Source: UBA2705 sp963977105 (GTDB taxonomy: Bacteria > Pseudomonadota > Alphaproteobacteria > Micavibrionales > Micavibrionaceae). From it: DNA of 64,000 nt. A model generated the notes under the pieces. It was not told where the DNA came from. It did no database searches and saw only the letters and a list, made by a program, of their open reading frames with translations. The stretch covers positions 186,001 through 250,000 of the forward strand of contig CAXBNI010000001.1 in the NCBI GenBank assembly GCA_963977105.1. Reading direction: 5' to 3'. Position 1 is the first letter of the stretch. The number at the start of each line of letters is the position of its first letter. A program made the translations under genes and the position numbers. Below are positions 52,749 through 60,608 of this stretch, in pieces.

Positions 52749-52853
52749 ATTGTTGTTTTACTTTTGTATTATTTGTGCATAATAGCAGCTTATGATTTTT
52801 GTGCGGAGCACTATATATAAAATAAATATTTATTAAGTGGGAGAACTTATACG

Positions 52854-53330
52854 ATGGCTAATACAAAGAACGATTCGCCGACAGTTGTAAAGAAATACGC
52901 TAATAGACGTTTATATGATACAGGGCGCAGCTCATATGTCACATTGGAAGACTTATGTGACATGGTTAAGGAGGGCTATGACTTTGTCGTGGTTGATGCG
53001 AAATCAGGCGAAGACATTACGCGCCAAGTTTTAACGCAAATCATCATGGAACAAGAATCAAAAGGCGAGAATTTGTTGCCAATCAACTTCTTAAAAGACC
53101 TTATCGGTTATTACGGTAACGGCGTTCAAGGTGTAATTCCAAATTACCTTGAACAGACTATGGAAGTTTTTAAAGCAAACCAAGACCAGTTCCAAGAACA
53201 GCTTAATGGTACTTTGGGCGGCGCGTTTCCATTTAGTACATTTGAAGAAATGAACAAAATGAATATTGATATATTCCAGCGCACAATGAAGACGTTCACG
53301 GGCATTGATATGAGCGCCGGTAAAAAATAA
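52854..53330 (+). CDS. phaR: Polyhydroxyalkanoate synthesis repressor PhaR
   Basis: A 158-residue DNA-binding regulator that senses PHA granules and represses phasin and synthesis genes. The N-terminal PHB/PHA accumulation regulator domain is clear: KKYANRRLYDTGRSSYVTLEDL, followed by the VVDAKSGEDITRQVLTQI block. The C-terminal half is helical, as in the family. It is divergent from phaC, with about 105 bases between the start codons, a typical place for its operator. This is the repressor PhaR of class I systems, not the unrelated synthase subunit of the same name. Confidence 0.95.
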   Translation: MANTKNDSPTVVKKYANRRLYDTGRSSYVTLEDLCDMVKEGYDFVVVDAKSGEDITRQVLTQIIMEQESKGENLLPINFLKDLIGYYGNGVQGVIPNYLEQTMEVFKANQDQFQEQLNGTLGGAFPFSTFEEMNKMNIDIFQRTMKTFTGIDMSAGKK

Positions 53331-53446
53331 GTCGTTTCTAAGTTTTGCTTAAATCGCGCTTGTTAATTGATGCGTAAGGGTTTTTGTGTCATTCTAGTAG
53401 ATGACATTATTGTATATTTATATCCACTTACAAAGAAGCTTGCGAT

Positions 53447-53854
53447 ATGAACCGTAAATATTTAGAAGATAAAATCAAAGATGCCCTTGTGCTTGCTAGC
53501 GGAAACTCCGCGAAGGCGCAGCATTTAATTATACAATGGGCAGCTGAGGATAAACAGCTCCTCCAATTGTTAACAAAACCACACCTTAAAGGCATAACAG
53601 CTCATGCTGTAGGCCGCGTCATTACGCAAATGGACCGTGATGATGAGCCGTTGCCGGAAGAGCCTATGGCGGTTGATATGGGACCGAATAGCTTTGGCAA
53701 AAGTCTTCTGGGCGCTATGGGTGGGCAGGATGCTGCACATTTTGGACACGAGCGTTCTGCGCCGCGCCAAAAGAAAAAACAAGCTTCACAGCAACATATT
53801 AACGCAATACATCTTTTGGCGAAGAAAAACACGCCAAAGCCGAATGATGAATAA
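53447..53854 (+). CDS. Hypothetical protein, 135 aa
   Basis: I do not recognise a family. Residues 1-70 look like a small helical domain (EDKIKDALVLASGNSAKAQHLIIQWAAEDKQLL), while the rest is Gly/Asp/Lys-rich and probably disordered. The protein is soluble. It lies 117 bases after phaR and 35 bases before the kinase-like gene on the same strand, so it may share a transcript with the kinase. No link to PHA metabolism can be shown. Confidence 0.7.
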   Translation: MNRKYLEDKIKDALVLASGNSAKAQHLIIQWAAEDKQLLQLLTKPHLKGITAHAVGRVITQMDRDDEPLPEEPMAVDMGPNSFGKSLLGAMGGQDAAHFGHERSAPRQKKKQASQQHINAIHLLAKKNTPKPNDE

Positions 53855-53888
53855 GATTGCTTTAACGATATAAAGATCATTAATTCTC

Positions 53889-54965
53889 ATGATGCATCAA
53901 GCGCAGCGCTCAACATTCGCGGATAATCAGCGCTTATCTGCTTTCTTATCAAAGAATAATATTCTCGAATATGAGGTGACGCCTATTGGTGAAGATATGG
54001 CGCCGCGCCGTTATTTTCGGATTGTCGCGAAAGGCCATAAAACGGCATTTATTCTGTGTATTTCTCCTGCGGATAGCGCCCCAGATGCGCATCCAGGACA
54101 TTTAATTGTGAATACGGTGAAGTTATCACGCCGCCTTGCTGCGCATGGTGTGCGCGTGCCGCTTGTGCATGATGCTGACCCTGATCAAGGTTTTGTGTTG
54201 TTGGAAGATTTCGGCGCTGTGCGTTTTGACCAAGCTATCGCATCCGGGCAGATTGATGCGGCTGATGCATACGGGCTTGCCGCCCAAGCAAACAAGAATA
54301 TACAAGGCATTACCGATATAGATGCTTTGCCTGATTACTATCAAAGTCATGTTCACAAGGCGCGCGGGCGCGTTGTTGAATGGTATTTACCTGTGCTGTT
54401 AAAGCAGGCCTCGTCACCAAAGCAAGTGGAGGAATATTTGAAAATATGGGATGAGGTTGAATCCGCGTTGCCGCCGCCGCGTCAAGTTTTTGCCCATGTT
54501 GATTTTCACTTGATGAACTTAATGTACTTGCCGCATGAAGATGGCACAGACCAATGTGGCGTTCTTGATTTTCAAGGGGCTATGCGCGCACCCTATGTTT
54601 ATGATGTGGTCAATTTATTAGGGGATGCGCGGCGCTTGGTTGCACCGGAGATTAAAGCCAATATTTTGTCTGATTTTACGCGCGGCATGAGCGACCAGAC
54701 GCAGGCTGATTTTTACAATCACTATGCTGTCTTATCGGCGCAGTTTCATGGTCGGTGCTTGGGGCAGTTTATCCAGCTCGCATTTCTCGGTAAACCGCAA
54801 TATGTGCAGTATATTCCGATTGTTTTGCAGCAATTTAAGGATGATATGGCAGCGCCAATTTTAGAGCCTGTCAAATCATGGCTTCACGCACAGGGTATGG
54901 ATTTCGATATAGCTGTGAAGTTCGATATTGCCGCAGACCGTCAATATGTTGAAAACCTGCTTTAA
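53889..54965 (+). CDS. AmgK-like sugar kinase / aminoglycoside phosphotransferase family
   Basis: A 358-residue cytoplasmic kinase of the APH superfamily. The catalytic loop HVDFHLMN (Asp205, Asn210) and the metal aspartate in LDFQGA (Asp227) are intact, and the N-terminal lobe has the usual beta strands with RYFRI and FILCISP. The layout matches AmgK, the anomeric N-acetylmuramate/N-acetylglucosamine kinase of peptidoglycan recycling. AmgK is usually next to murU and tsaE; neither is here, so the substrate is uncertain. Confidence 0.85.
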   Translation: MMHQAQRSTFADNQRLSAFLSKNNILEYEVTPIGEDMAPRRYFRIVAKGHKTAFILCISPADSAPDAHPGHLIVNTVKLSRRLAAHGVRVPLVHDADPDQGFVLLEDFGAVRFDQAIASGQIDAADAYGLAAQANKNIQGITDIDALPDYYQSHVHKARGRVVEWYLPVLLKQASSPKQVEEYLKIWDEVESALPPPRQVFAHVDFHLMNLMYLPHEDGTDQCGVLDFQGAMRAPYVYDVVNLLGDARRLVAPEIKANILSDFTRGMSDQTQADFYNHYAVLSAQFHGRCLGQFIQLAFLGKPQYVQYIPIVLQQFKDDMAAPILEPVKSWLHAQGMDFDIAVKFDIAADRQYVENLL

Positions 54966-55964
54966 TTAAATAGGCTGATTAATCACATAGCTGCTGTTTT
55001 TTAGTTCAATCGATATTGTACGCATATCACGCTCAGCGCGGCGATAGTTTGCTCCGTTCTCTATGGCTGAAACGAAGTCTGTTTGCAGTGTTGAAAGCTC
55101 CCCTGCACATCTTTCGGGTAATCTAGATGTCGTAAAACGCTGCGAAGAAAAGTCGACCGCCTTTAATTGCTCAATAAGCTCTGGGGTAATATTTGGCGCG
55201 ATATCTAATTGGAATTTATCGATATCCTCAAAGATTAATGCTGCGGATATTTTCTGCATAGCGCCCTGCATTCTGGCGGCAAAGGCGGCGCTGCTTGCAA
55301 TGTTAAAGCAGCCTAATGCACCAGCATAGCTGCGTTCGATATCAATGTTCAGTGTCACGGCGGCATTTTCGGCCATGTCCTGCAATTCTGCGAAGCCTGC
55401 AATAACACGCTCTGCAAATTTAGGGCCGTAAGGTTCATCTTGCATCGCTCTGAACCTGTCCTGCATTTTTGTATATAAAGCTTTTTGCGTGATGGCTGTG
55501 TTTTGATGTTCTAAGGTCGAAAGCAGTTGATCGTAGTCATGTTTACTTGTGATATTATTGTCAAAATTTTGCATATAAACGGGCGAAAAAAGCTGTGCGT
55601 AGACGCTGTCATCATTCGCATCAAGGTCATTATTATGTACTAAGCGTTTTACTTCGGCGGTAATGAGGCGCTCAATATCAATGGTTTTTTGTTCGCTCTT
55701 TGCTGCGTTAATGGCACGTTCAATGCGAAGTGCGGTGTTTTTTGTACGCATGATTTGGCTCAGTGCATCATAGTGAAGCTGTTGCTCGTTCTTTAGTGCG
55801 GCCATTTTTTCTTCATGCGCCGCAATTTCTGCCGCTATTTTGGCGTCATGTTCATCTGCAAAACCCTCTGTGGTTCTATCAATAAACATTGTGTATGTGT
55901 CATCGATGCTTTGCTCAGAAGTTTTGGCGTAATTTATGAAATCTTGAACGTAATTGAGGCTCAT
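54966..55964 (-). CDS. Coiled-coil orphan protein A, 332 aa (three-member family)
   Basis: One of three related soluble proteins encoded between 54.9 and 60.2 kb. Residues 30-100 are charged helix likely to form a coiled coil. A middle block (DLDANDDSVYAQLF, followed by a stretch ending in LLSTLEHQNTAI) and a C-terminal block (AVDFSSQRFTTSRLPER, then an amphipathic helix) line up with those of the other two members. Member A is the shortest. Its stop directly abuts the kinase gene's stop. No signal peptide, membrane segment or catalytic motif is seen. Not recognised from any named family. Confidence 0.72.
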   Translation of the reverse strand: MSLNYVQDFINYAKTSEQSIDDTYTMFIDRTTEGFADEHDAKIAAEIAAHEEKMAALKNEQQLHYDALSQIMRTKNTALRIERAINAAKSEQKTIDIERLITAEVKRLVHNNDLDANDDSVYAQLFSPVYMQNFDNNITSKHDYDQLLSTLEHQNTAITQKALYTKMQDRFRAMQDEPYGPKFAERVIAGFAELQDMAENAAVTLNIDIERSYAGALGCFNIASSAAFAARMQGAMQKISAALIFEDIDKFQLDIAPNITPELIEQLKAVDFSSQRFTTSRLPERCAGELSTLQTDFVSAIENGANYRRAERDMRTISIELKNSSYVINQPI

Positions 55965-56041
55965 AGCGTAGACCTTATCGTACGACGTTATGTTGAAAGA
56001 AAATAAAGCGACATTTGCCGCCTTACTCTTGTTTATATTGA

Positions 56042-57361
56042 TTAAGCGGTCAGCTTACAAAGGTATGTTAAGTGCTTTGTATCCATTTCACTTTGGGCGT
56101 GGATAGCCGTTGTGCCAAGCTCGCGTTCGATGTCACGTGTTGGCACGTTGTCATTCAGGGCTGTAATGAATGCGGCTTTGAGGTCACTAATTTTTTCCGC
56201 AGTTTCGTCGCTAACACCTGCAATTTTCAGGCGGTTTTCGCTAAGGTCTATCGCATCCACGCTTTCAATAAAACCTGCGTTTACTTCCGTTTTGCTCGTA
56301 ACTTTTAAAGCGCTGATATTATTGAGAATGTCACGGATATTTATATCGTAGCTATGCGCCAAAAGTTTGGTATCAAGGCCAGATTCATTACTCACGTTAA
56401 TGTCAGAAAAAGCCTTGGCGCAAATATCATCTGCGCTACGTTCATAGCGGGCGCTAGTCGTTGCGACCATGTCCTTAATGGCGAGCGTTCTTGTTTGTAG
56501 GGCGCCGACATAGTTGACGTCCCCATAGTTAAGGCTCTTTAGTTCATTGTAGGTCGCTTGGATAGTCTTTATATCGGCACCGAGTGCGCGATCAAATAAC
56601 TCTGCTGTGTAAGCTTTAAATTCATCTTGAGTTTCGATTGTGTTGCCGTCTAGTGCGTCACTCATATTGTAGAAGAATAGGGCATAGGCTTCTTTTGTAC
56701 CCATTGCATGATTTTCAGCTGTGGTATTAATTTTACTTGTGAAGCTATCTAAGGCGGCCGTTATTTTTGCGTGATAATCACCATCTACGTCTATGGCACC
56801 AATGGCATGAAAGCTTGTGACAGCCTTAGCGTATTCGTTATTAATCATAACATGTTTGTTCACGTGTTTAACGGTTTCGATCATACGGTTAAAATCAGTT
56901 AAAGACGTGATGTTTAAGCCCTGTGTATCTTTAAACATAAGCGCGTATGTCGCGTCGTCAAGCAGGTCAATGCCAACAGCTTCTAGGCGGTCGAGCTTTT
57001 TATCGATGTTCCATTCTATGTCGATATATTTACCGGCTGCGCTTGCCTTGAATGTCTGTTTCATTTGCTTCGCTATGGAGAAAAATGAAACATAACGATC
57101 ATGCTCGGTTTGGTTTTGTAATTCTTGTGCAGCTCTTTTGTCTGTAAGGCTTTTCTTTATGGCGTTACGCTCAGCGATGACAGCGTCGATAATCTCTTTA
57201 TACTCAGCATCAATTGCGGCTGTAGACTCTTGAGTTACAGTTATGATCTCGTTATCTGCAGATTTTTTGAGGTCTTCCGCGACTTTTTTAATGAGATTTA
57301 TATCTGACTTGTCAGTATTTTCGAATGAATCGATGAATGTTTGTAGCTCTGTCATTGACAT
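56042..57361 (-). CDS. Coiled-coil orphan protein B, 439 aa (three-member family)
   Basis: The middle-sized gene position of the family and its longest member. The N-terminal 110 residues are helical and charged. The shared middle block reads GIDLLDDATYALMF, then LNITSLTDFNRMIETV, and the C-terminal block reads IDLSENRLKIAGVSDET, followed by AEKI. The intermediate region (about 200-350) is helical with many Thr and Asp. A strong promoter (TTGACA-N17-TTAAAA) lies upstream. It is 77 bases from member A on the same strand, so A and B could be cotranscribed. Soluble; function unknown. Confidence 0.74.
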   Translation of the reverse strand: MSMTELQTFIDSFENTDKSDINLIKKVAEDLKKSADNEIITVTQESTAAIDAEYKEIIDAVIAERNAIKKSLTDKRAAQELQNQTEHDRYVSFFSIAKQMKQTFKASAAGKYIDIEWNIDKKLDRLEAVGIDLLDDATYALMFKDTQGLNITSLTDFNRMIETVKHVNKHVMINNEYAKAVTSFHAIGAIDVDGDYHAKITAALDSFTSKINTTAENHAMGTKEAYALFFYNMSDALDGNTIETQDEFKAYTAELFDRALGADIKTIQATYNELKSLNYGDVNYVGALQTRTLAIKDMVATTSARYERSADDICAKAFSDINVSNESGLDTKLLAHSYDINIRDILNNISALKVTSKTEVNAGFIESVDAIDLSENRLKIAGVSDETAEKISDLKAAFITALNDNVPTRDIERELGTTAIHAQSEMDTKHLTYLCKLTA

Positions 57362-57398
57362 TGTTTTACACCTTAAATTATTTGCCGTTGAGGTAAGG

Positions 57399-57427
57399 TT
57401 TTAACATAATTCTCGCGAGCTTGTCAA
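57399..57427 (-). promoter_or_regulatory. Promoter of coiled-coil gene B
   Basis: On the minus strand TTGACA, 17 bases and TTAAAA, with TTATG just before the -10, as in the promoter of gene C. About 38 bases before the ATG. Confidence 0.55.
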
Positions 57428-57485
57428 CTTTATTATGAAAACCCTGCGTGAGACGTAGTAAGTTGCCGTTTTGTATTGTGAAGGC

Positions 57486-57514
57486 TTGTCCCGCCGATAG
57501 AAAACTGCTAATTA
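57486..57514 (+). promoter_or_regulatory. Candidate aspC promoter
   Basis: TTGTCC, a 17-base spacer and TAATTA lie about 37 bases before the ATG. Confidence 0.4.
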
Positions 57515-57551
57515 ATGATGAGCATTTTTCTATATAAAAGGAGCATAGCAA

Positions 57552-58772
57552 ATGGCACTCGTATCGGACCTTCTGGGCAAGATTAAACCTTCACCAACGC
57601 TTTCATTGATTGCGAAAGCAAATGAACTTAAAGCACAAGGCAAAGACATTATCGGTCTGTCAGCAGGAGAGCCTGATTTTGATACGCCAGACTTCATTAA
57701 AGAAGCTGCGATTAACGCGATTAAAGATAACCAGACGCGCTACACGCCAGTGCCGGGCACAGCGGAATTACGCCAAGCCATTCAAGCGAAGTTTAAACGT
57801 GAAAACGAACTTGATTACACAGTGGATCAAATTATTGCAGGTACAGGTGGCAAGCAGGTTTTGTATAATGCCTTGATTGCCAGTGTTAACCCCGGCGATG
57901 AAGTCATTATCCCGACGCCATATTGGGTGTCGTACCCTGACATGACTCTTCTTGCGGGCGGCGTACCGGTAATGGTCGATACAACTGCTGATGATGGTTT
58001 TAAAGTCAAGGCGGCAAACTTAGAGGCCGCGATTACGCCCAGAACAAAATGGATCATCTTAAATTCCCCAGGTAACCCATCAGGCGCCGCGTATACACGC
58101 GCTGACTTGGAGGCTTTGGCGGTTGTGCTGCGTAAGCATCCTCATGTCTATATTATGAGCGATGATATGTATGAACACATCACATATGATGACTTTGAGT
58201 TTACAACAATAGCACAAGTCGCACCAGATTTGTTTGACCGTACACTGACCGTGAACGGCGTGTCTAAAGCATATTCAATGACAGGCTGGCGCCTTGGTTA
58301 TGCGGGCGGCCCAACTGATTTGATTAAAGCGATGACTAAAATTCAGGGTCAAAGTACATCAAACCCATGTTCCATCACACAAATTGCGGCGACTGCGGCG
58401 CTGAATGGCGATCAGTCATTCCTCGCGAAGCGTAATGCTGCGTTTAAAGAGCGCCGTGACGTTGTCGTTGCGATGCTCAATGAAATTGACGGTATTTTCT
58501 GCCCAACGCCAGAAGGCGCGTTTTACGTGTATCCATCATGCGAAGGCCTGATCGGTAAGTACACGCCAGATGGCAAGAAGATCGAAACCGATGCTGATTT
58601 TTCAGCATATCTCATCGACGCCGTTGGTGTTGTGTGTGTGCACGGCGAAGCCTTTGGCCTCTCACCGCATTTTCGCATCTCATATGCAACATCAGTCGAC
58701 GTATTGAAAGATGCATGTAGCCGCATTCAAAACGCCTGCGCTGATTTGAAAGATCAAGCGCAAGCAGCTTAA
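57552..58772 (+). CDS. aspC: Pyridoxal-phosphate aspartate aminotransferase (class I)
   Basis: A 406-residue cytoplasmic enzyme moving the amino group between aspartate and 2-oxoglutarate. It belongs to the prokaryotic type (subgroup Ib) aminotransferases. The PLP lysine is Lys239 (NGVSKAYSMTGWR), with the asparagine in NSPGNPSG and Asp/Tyr in SDDMYEHI. Some alphaproteobacterial members also accept prephenate, giving arogenate; the sequence does not decide. AAAGGAGC precedes the ATG. It stands alone on the plus strand between two members of the coiled-coil family. Confidence 0.93.
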   Translation: MALVSDLLGKIKPSPTLSLIAKANELKAQGKDIIGLSAGEPDFDTPDFIKEAAINAIKDNQTRYTPVPGTAELRQAIQAKFKRENELDYTVDQIIAGTGGKQVLYNALIASVNPGDEVIIPTPYWVSYPDMTLLAGGVPVMVDTTADDGFKVKAANLEAAITPRTKWIILNSPGNPSGAAYTRADLEALAVVLRKHPHVYIMSDDMYEHITYDDFEFTTIAQVAPDLFDRTLTVNGVSKAYSMTGWRLGYAGGPTDLIKAMTKIQGQSTSNPCSITQIAATAALNGDQSFLAKRNAAFKERRDVVVAMLNEIDGIFCPTPEGAFYVYPSCEGLIGKYTPDGKKIETDADFSAYLIDAVGVVCVHGEAFGLSPHFRISYATSVDVLKDACSRIQNACADLKDQAQAA

Positions 58773-58783
58773 TTTAACAATGC

Positions 58784-58817
58784 TAAAAGGCCGCGCAGTA
58801 ATGACGCGGCTTTTTTT
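58784..58817 (+). terminator. aspC terminator
   Basis: GCCGCG/CGCGGC stem following the aspC stop, with a run of Ts. Confidence 0.8.
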
Positions 58818-58911
58818 TATGCTCCGCGTCATTTTTCTTCTATTGATATTCAGTATTATTGAAGGCTTTGCAAAAGCGTCACAATTGACGACGCTATCAA
58901 AGGTAGATGTC

Positions 58912-58945
58912 AAAAAAACGCCGCTGATTTCTCTGCGGCGTTTTT
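58912..58945. terminator. Terminator of coiled-coil gene C (bidirectional)
   Basis: ACGCCGC/GCGGCGT stem with flanking A and T runs, 40 bases after the stop of the minus-strand gene C. The 95 bases between this hairpin and the aspC terminator hold no credible gene. Confidence 0.75.
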
Positions 58946-58983
58946 GGTTTTTCTGGTGTCTTGTTTTCTAAAATGTTTAAGCG

Positions 58984-60231
58984 CTATGACATTGCAAGTT
59001 TTTTGGTTGATGCTGAGATCATTTCGCTATAAGCGTTGATCGCGAGCGTTGACATTGCGCTTTCTTGTTCTTGTGCCGATGTTGGGTAGTAAGCCGCTTT
59101 CGGGTCTGATGCATCAGGGCGTAGCGCCATTGATGTGAAGGCGGATAACAGGCCTTGTGCTTGCTCTTGAATTTTCTCGCATGTTTCGTCCGAAAGGCCA
59201 ACTGCTTTTAGGCGGGCAGTGCTGAAGTCTATTTTTCTGAAACCATTGACTTCTGTTATCGTGATTTTACGGTCTTTTGGTGCTTGCAAGCTTAACATCT
59301 CTTTGTGTATGCGGTCTGTGTCAGCATCGCACATCAGGTATTTTGCTTTTGCATCAAATTGGCATTGTGTTTTAATGCCTTCTTCGCCAAGGGTTAAGCT
59401 TATAATGTCGTCAGCATCCATTGCGCCACCGGCCTTGATTGTGTTTATGGCATTATCAATTGTCGCGATGCTTGTTGTCACGGTTTGAGCGTATTCTGTG
59501 CTCGCTATAGACGTTTTGGTCGCTGCATAGGCATCTTTGATCGTTTGTAATGATCGTAGATATGCGCCATTTTCTTTTGCATCAGCAGATGTTTCTAATT
59601 TCTCAGCGGCGTTAAGAAGGCTGCCTTCAGAAACGTTAAGCTCTTGCGCTGTCTTGGCGAGGTCTTTTAGTGCATCGGCAGAAAGTGTGATGTATTCTGC
59701 TTTGTCCTCGGCGCAGGTGATTAACTCATAATTGTCACAAATTGCAGTAATCGCTGCGTTCTTTGTAATCTCATAATTAACTTTTTCAGCGGCGTTTAGT
59801 GCGCTCTTTAGTTGCAATTCTGTGTTGATGTTCATGTCCTTTATGCCGCAAACGGCTGCAGAGAACAACGTTTTAACTGTTTCATCTTCACTTAGGTCAA
59901 AGCCAGCTGCGCTTAAATTATGGATGCTTGTTTTTACGGCGTCCATATCAATCAGCTCATTCTGTGCGCTAGCTTGCAGTGCGTTTGCAATTGTATCTGC
60001 GCTCGAGATAAATGTTTGTGCGTCTTGCTCTTTTGCCTGCGTCGCTTGCAGCGCAGCTTGATGCTCGGCGGTTGCCGCCGCGATTTGAGCTTGGAGCGTT
60101 TTCTGCAAATCTTGTTCTGCTGCAGTGCTCATTTCGTTGATAATCGCGGCGCGTTCATCAACACTGGAATTTTCATTTGTCGCTTGTCTGATTTTCGCAA
60201 TAGCGTCATCAATTGTTTCAAGTTTTTTCAT
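58984..60231 (-). CDS. Coiled-coil orphan protein C, 415 aa (three-member family)
   Basis: The third family member, rich in Ala, Glu and Gln, with a long predicted coiled coil at residues 25-85. The middle block reads GFDLSEDETVKTLF, and the C-terminal block reads IDFSTARLKAVGLSDET, followed by CEKI, closely matching member B. The protein is soluble with no secretion signal. A promoter (TTGACT-N17-TTAAAT) precedes it and a terminator follows, so it is a single-gene unit. Its Ala content suggests a long helical rod. No known family comes to mind. Confidence 0.75.
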   Translation of the reverse strand: MKKLETIDDAIAKIRQATNENSSVDERAAIINEMSTAAEQDLQKTLQAQIAAATAEHQAALQATQAKEQDAQTFISSADTIANALQASAQNELIDMDAVKTSIHNLSAAGFDLSEDETVKTLFSAAVCGIKDMNINTELQLKSALNAAEKVNYEITKNAAITAICDNYELITCAEDKAEYITLSADALKDLAKTAQELNVSEGSLLNAAEKLETSADAKENGAYLRSLQTIKDAYAATKTSIASTEYAQTVTTSIATIDNAINTIKAGGAMDADDIISLTLGEEGIKTQCQFDAKAKYLMCDADTDRIHKEMLSLQAPKDRKITITEVNGFRKIDFSTARLKAVGLSDETCEKIQEQAQGLLSAFTSMALRPDASDPKAAYYPTSAQEQESAMSTLAINAYSEMISASTKKLAMS

Positions 60232-60267
60232 CGTATTACACCCTTGTTATATTTTAGAACTGCATAT

Positions 60268-60296
60268 ATTTAACATAAGACGTAACACTAAGTCAA
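60268..60296 (-). promoter_or_regulatory. Promoter of coiled-coil gene C
   Basis: On the minus strand TTGACT, 17 bases and TTAAAT; TTATG precedes the -10 as in the promoters at 57399 and 36140. About 37 bases before the ATG. Confidence 0.6.
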
Positions 60297-60360
60297 GATT
60301 TTCTTGCGTTAAACTTATGATTTTCAACGTAGACGCTCTGTAAGCGGTGTTTAACTGTTT

Positions 60361-60603
60361 TTAAAGCACAATGCGTTGCTTCATATGATGAAAGACGAAA
60401 AGCCTGATTGCGCTAGATAAATTGGTGGTCTCAGGGCGTGCATCGTCAATGGCACTGATGAATGCAGATAAGGATATGTCTGTTGTGTCGGCTATGATTT
60501 TTAGCTCTTTCCAAAAGCTGGGCTCCAACGACAAAGACGTCCTGTGGCCGGCAATGGTCACAGAACGTTTTTCAGGCTGTTCGTTTGGTATGAATAAATC
60601 CAT
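60361..60603 (-). CDS. Ribbon-helix-helix domain protein, 80 aa
   Basis: The ATG at 60603 lies six bases after the fumC stop, so the two genes are probably cotranscribed. The protein has the RHH_4-type pattern: a strand (RSVTIAGHRTSLSLEP) followed by two helices (FWKELKIIADTTDISLSAFI and SAIRLFVFHHM). RHH proteins are DNA-binding dimers. RHH_4 genes are common beside fumC in alphaproteobacteria, which supports the call. Its target is unknown; autoregulation of the fumC unit is one possibility. Confidence 0.82.
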   Translation of the reverse strand: MDLFIPNEQPEKRSVTIAGHRTSLSLEPSFWKELKIIADTTDISLSAFISAIDDARPETTNLSSAIRLFVFHHMKQRIVL

Positions 60604-60608
60604 AAGGT

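Noticed and set aside
58780..58971. 63-codon plus-strand frame after aspC
   Set aside because: It overlaps both terminator hairpins and has no ribosome site.
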